Assembly (NCBI GenBank): GCA_017880825.1
Contig: JADGRN010000001.1
Location: 1 to 21,122 of the forward strand
Length of the DNA stretch: 21,122 bases
Direction of reading: 5' to 3'
From: Methylophilaceae bacterium
GTDB taxonomy: Bacteria; Pseudomonadota; Gammaproteobacteria; Burkholderiales; Methylophilaceae
Positions within the stretch are counted from its first letter, which is position 1. Each line of letters starts with the position of its first letter. Under the pieces are notes generated by a model. That model was not told the origin of the DNA. It saw only the letters and a list, made by a program, of their open reading frames with translations, and did no database searches. Below are positions 19,099 to 21,122 of the stretch, piece by piece. The position numbers were made by a program, and so were the translations under genes.

Positions 19099-19125
19099 CT
19101 TCGGCAGGCTTAATCCCTGCCGGAG
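19099..19125. terminator. Hairpin between convergent genes, possible terminator without T-tract
   Basis: CTTCGGCAGG (19099-19108) and CCTGCCGGAG (19116-19125) form a 10-bp stem with one G-T pair and a 7-nt loop. It lies between the rnhB stop and the end of the minus-strand PsiF-like remnant. Neither side has a run of T, so it is not a standard intrinsic terminator; it may protect 3' ends or assist termination. Confidence 0.35.
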
Positions 19126-19132
19126 AGGCAAG

Positions 19133-19290
19133 TTAATTGGCGGACAGGCAGTCTTTCATGAATGCTTTGCGTGTGTCGCCTTTAAGCGCTTGCTTGGCAG
19201 CGTCTGCATTACAGATTTTCATCTTATCTTGCTGGATGCCAGCATAGAAGCGAGTAATAACGCAATGGCTGCAACGATGATTTTATTCAT
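19133..19290 (-). pseudogene. PsiF-like secreted mini-protein gene, frameshifted
   Basis: The reading frame from ATG at 19290 (GGAGA 7 nt upstream) gives a signal-peptide-like start, MNKIIVAAIALLLAS, then runs to TGA at 19219-19221 after 23 residues. A second frame continues as AGIQQDKMKICNADAAKQ, followed by ALKGDTRKAFMKDCLSAN and TAA at 19133. That second part matches the PsiF repeat pattern (QQQKM..CN..A....LKG..R..FM..CL), including both cysteines. The second frame has a stop and no start upstream. One missing base near 19240-19250 explains everything; restoring it gives a 52-residue exported protein with cleavage near SYA/G. It lies 36 nt after the methyltransferase stop, so it could be co-transcribed. 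Function of PsiF domains is unknown; E. coli psiF is phosphate-starvation induced. Confidence 0.7.
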
Positions 19291-19326
19291 TTTTGTCTCC
19301 ATGGTTTAAGGAATCGTTATCGTAGC

Positions 19327-20052
19327 CTAGGCCAACAGCAAAAATACCGTCGGTTGTTTGTTGAGGTCAGGCAAAGGCAAATTTTTCCACTCAATCACGC
19401 GTTTGCTGATAATCAGCTCGTTTTGCAGACTCAAATTGCAAGCCACACACAGCCTGGTTTCTGCATTGCAATTTGCCAGAATGTCTTCCAGCAAATGCTG
19501 ATTACGATAGGGCGTTTCAATAAAAATCTGTGTCTCATGGTTTTTGCGCGAAATTTGCTCGATTTCCTTGAGTTTCTGCACCCGTTGCGCTTTTTCTATT
19601 GGCAAATAGCCCAAGAAGGTAAAACGCTGGCCGTTGAAGCCGGAAGCCATGAGGGCGAGCAATATGGAAGAAGGGCCGACCAATGGCGCAACCCTGATGC
19701 CTTTGCGATGCGCCAGTGCGGCTAATTTTGCACCGGGGTCGGCGATGCCCGGGCAACCTGCCTCGGACATCAGTCCAACATCCTGACCTGCCAGCAACGG
19801 CGCCAGCAACGCGGGCAGCTCTTTCTCACTGGTATGTTCGTTAAGGCCGAGTAGTGTTAGTTCACGTAGCGGTTTGTTGGTTTTGATAGCGCCCAGGAAT
19901 CGCCGTGCAGTTTTCTCATTTTCAACGACAAAAATATCCAGTTTTTGCGCAACACTGACGACTGCTGGCGGCAATGCCTTGGCAAGGTTGTCATCGCCAA
20001 GAGTGGTGGGGATTAGATATAACGTGCCTTTTTGGGGATTATTTGCGTTCAA
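19327..20052 (-). CDS. RsmI-like SAM-dependent methyltransferase (tetrapyrrole methylase fold)
   Basis: A 241-residue member of the family that includes RsmI, the 16S rRNA C1402 2'-O-methyltransferase. LYLIPTTLGD at 11-20 replaces the usual LY.V.TPIGN, SEAGCPGIADPG (96-107) replaces SDAGTP.ISDPG, and GPSSILLALMASG (126-138) matches the GPSA...AL..SG SAM-site segment. It is shorter than E. coli RsmI (286) and lacks its C-terminal part, so it is better seen as a separate paralog; a second, standard rsmI may exist elsewhere. Target unknown, possibly rRNA. The start is TTG at 20052, overlapping the stop of the DUF4139 gene (TTGA), which implies coupled translation. Confidence 0.85.
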   Translation of the reverse strand: MNANNPQKGTLYLIPTTLGDDNLAKALPPAVVSVAQKLDIFVVENEKTARRFLGAIKTNKPLRELTLLGLNEHTSEKELPALLAPLLAGQDVGLMSEAGCPGIADPGAKLAALAHRKGIRVAPLVGPSSILLALMASGFNGQRFTFLGYLPIEKAQRVQKLKEIEQISRKNHETQIFIETPYRNQHLLEDILANCNAETRLCVACNLSLQNELIISKRVIEWKNLPLPDLNKQPTVFLLLA

Positions 20053-21122
20053 TATTTCACCTGGACACGGTAACTAAGCGTGGTTTTGCCTTCTGCAGGG
20101 ATCTCAACATGCCAAACTGCTGTGTTACTGGTGGCTTTTTCACTGGGGTGGCTGGATTTGAGTATTTTCCAATCTGCCGGAATCGGCTCTTGCACCGTGA
20201 CCGTCACAGGCTCTTTCTTGGCGTTTTTCAGTACGATTTCGTAAGCACTTTCAAAGGCGCTGTTACCTTTTGCCGGGTTGGGCAGCTTTTTGAAGTCGGT
20301 CTGTTTTTTGTCTGCGGTCACGTCAAACGCATCGCCCAGTTTCAGGCGTACTGATTCGTTTTTAGGTGTGTGATCTATGCTGTCCTCACCGACAAACTGC
20401 GCGTTGCCCGAGTTATCTTTTTTGTATACCCTCATGATGCCTTTAGGCAATGGCAGGCCAAGATGGGTGCTTTCTTTATTATCAAATTCAATGAATACGC
20501 CGACTTTCAATTTTTGACCCAGATCGCCGTAGCTGGATTGATAATAGTAATCCGCACCGCGCAACACCAGTTCCTTGCGGGTAGGTACGCCGCTGGCTGA
20601 GAGCAGGGCAACTTGCTTGGTTTGGTTTTCGGCAATGGTGGTGGGGCGGTCCAGCGTGTAGAGGTGATATTCCAGTAACGATTCTTCTGCCATCGGGGTG
20701 GCGGCTTCTGCTGCCATGGCATCCATACGCATGGTTTTCATGGCTAGTAGGCGTTGCTCGTGAACGCGATTGACGTCGCCAGCCACCAATTGCAGCTTGG
20801 CATTGCGGTAGCTGGTACCGCTGGTATTGGTAAGCGTTACCCAGCCGGAGAGGTCAAGCTTATCCTCATTGGCATTCAGCTCTGCCACGTAATCCGCTTT
20901 CCAGCCCAGCCCGCCAGTCAGGTAACTGAGTTCTACATTTTGTTCGGCAGCCCCTTTGTTCTGTAGCTGGACAACCAAAGTTGGCCGATCTCGCAAGTTG
21001 GCTGGCACATCACTGTAAACAATACGCCCAGGTATGCCAGTCTCAATGCGGTCGCCCATCTTGAGCACCACGCCATTGTTGGCTGACAGCACTTGTGCCT
21101 GCTCGGTGGTCTCGGCACCGGT
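20049..21122 (-). CDS. DUF4139 domain-containing protein (5' end outside window)
   Basis: The frame stays open to the window edge, giving 357 codons plus stop of the C-terminal part; the true start is outside, so the GTG at 21092 is not the start. The sequence fits DUF4139: LSYLTGGLGWKADYVAELN, then LSGWVTLTNTSGTSYRNAKL with QLVAGDVNRV, followed by a beta-rich region (IEFDNKESTHLGLPLPKGIMR). It ends LSYRVQVKY. The region looks like repeated beta-sandwich segments; no catalytic motif is visible. Related full-length proteins usually carry a signal peptide, so a periplasmic or surface location is likely but unseen here. Function unknown. It overlaps the downstream methyltransferase by 4 bp. Confidence 0.85.
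   Translation of the reverse strand, partial: TGAETTEQAQVLSANNGVVLKMGDRIETGIPGRIVYSDVPANLRDRPTLVVQLQNKGAAEQNVELSYLTGGLGWKADYVAELNANEDKLDLSGWVTLTNTSGTSYRNAKLQLVAGDVNRVHEQRLLAMKTMRMDAMAAEAATPMAEESLLEYHLYTLDRPTTIAENQTKQVALLSASGVPTRKELVLRGADYYYQSSYGDLGQKLKVGVFIEFDNKESTHLGLPLPKGIMRVYKKDNSGNAQFVGEDSIDHTPKNESVRLKLGDAFDVTADKKQTDFKKLPNPAKGNSAFESAYEIVLKNAKKEPVTVTVQEPIPADWKILKSSHPSEKATSNTAVWHVEIPAEGKTTLSYRVQVKY

Noticed and set aside
19088..19309. Plus-strand 73-codon frame after rnhB.
   Set aside because: The opposite strand encodes a recognisable signal peptide and PsiF repeat, which explains the interval better.

Overview
The window is a chromosomal housekeeping segment of a Gram-negative proteobacterium. 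Gene order and protein style (GlnD and Map divergent from rpsB, then an unbroken rpsB-to-rnhB run, a short RsmI-like methyltransferase, and a UppS N-terminus of the form MAIFSSST) suggest a betaproteobacterium, possibly in or near the Nitrosomonadales. That placement is inference, because no rRNA or marker search was possible. I see no phage, transposon, CRISPR array, tRNA or rRNA.

Layout. (1) 99-869 is a lone SDR oxidoreductase, followed by a 25-residue lysine-rich mini-ORF (983-1060), an inverted-repeat region and a strong intrinsic terminator (1141-1174). (2) 1178-4781, minus strand, holds map, glnD and a small S4 RNA-binding protein, tightly packed. (3) 4782-4975 is the divergent control region. 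(4) 4976-19066, plus strand, is the long translation/envelope cluster rpsB, tsf, pyrH, frr, uppS, cdsA, dxr, rseP, bamA, skp, lpxD, fabZ, lpxA, lpxB, rnhB, with a hairpin terminator between rpsB and tsf. (5) 19133-21122, minus strand, holds a DUF4139 protein cut by the window edge, an RsmI-like methyltransferase overlapping it by TTGA, and a broken PsiF-type secreted mini-protein.

How the genes work together. Cluster 4 joins translation (S2, EF-Ts, ribosome recycling, UMP kinase for pyrimidine nucleotides) to envelope building. Dxr feeds isoprenoid synthesis and UppS makes undecaprenyl diphosphate. CdsA makes CDP-diacylglycerol for phospholipids. RseP is the site-2 protease of envelope stress. 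BamA and Skp assemble outer-membrane proteins. LpxD, FabZ, LpxA and LpxB supply lipid A. GlnD on the other strand controls nitrogen metabolism.

The genes are mostly ordinary. The items most worth a second look are the frameshifted PsiF-like gene, the hidden mini-ORF with its structured downstream region, the GC-rich block covering the lipid A genes, and the atypical RsmI paralog coupled to a DUF4139 gene. I found no clear candidate for a wholly new system. Several starts are TTG or GTG (S4 gene, uppS, skp, lpxA, rnhB, the methyltransferase). The only stretch of about 300 bases without a conventional gene is 870-1177, which holds the mini-ORF and terminator.
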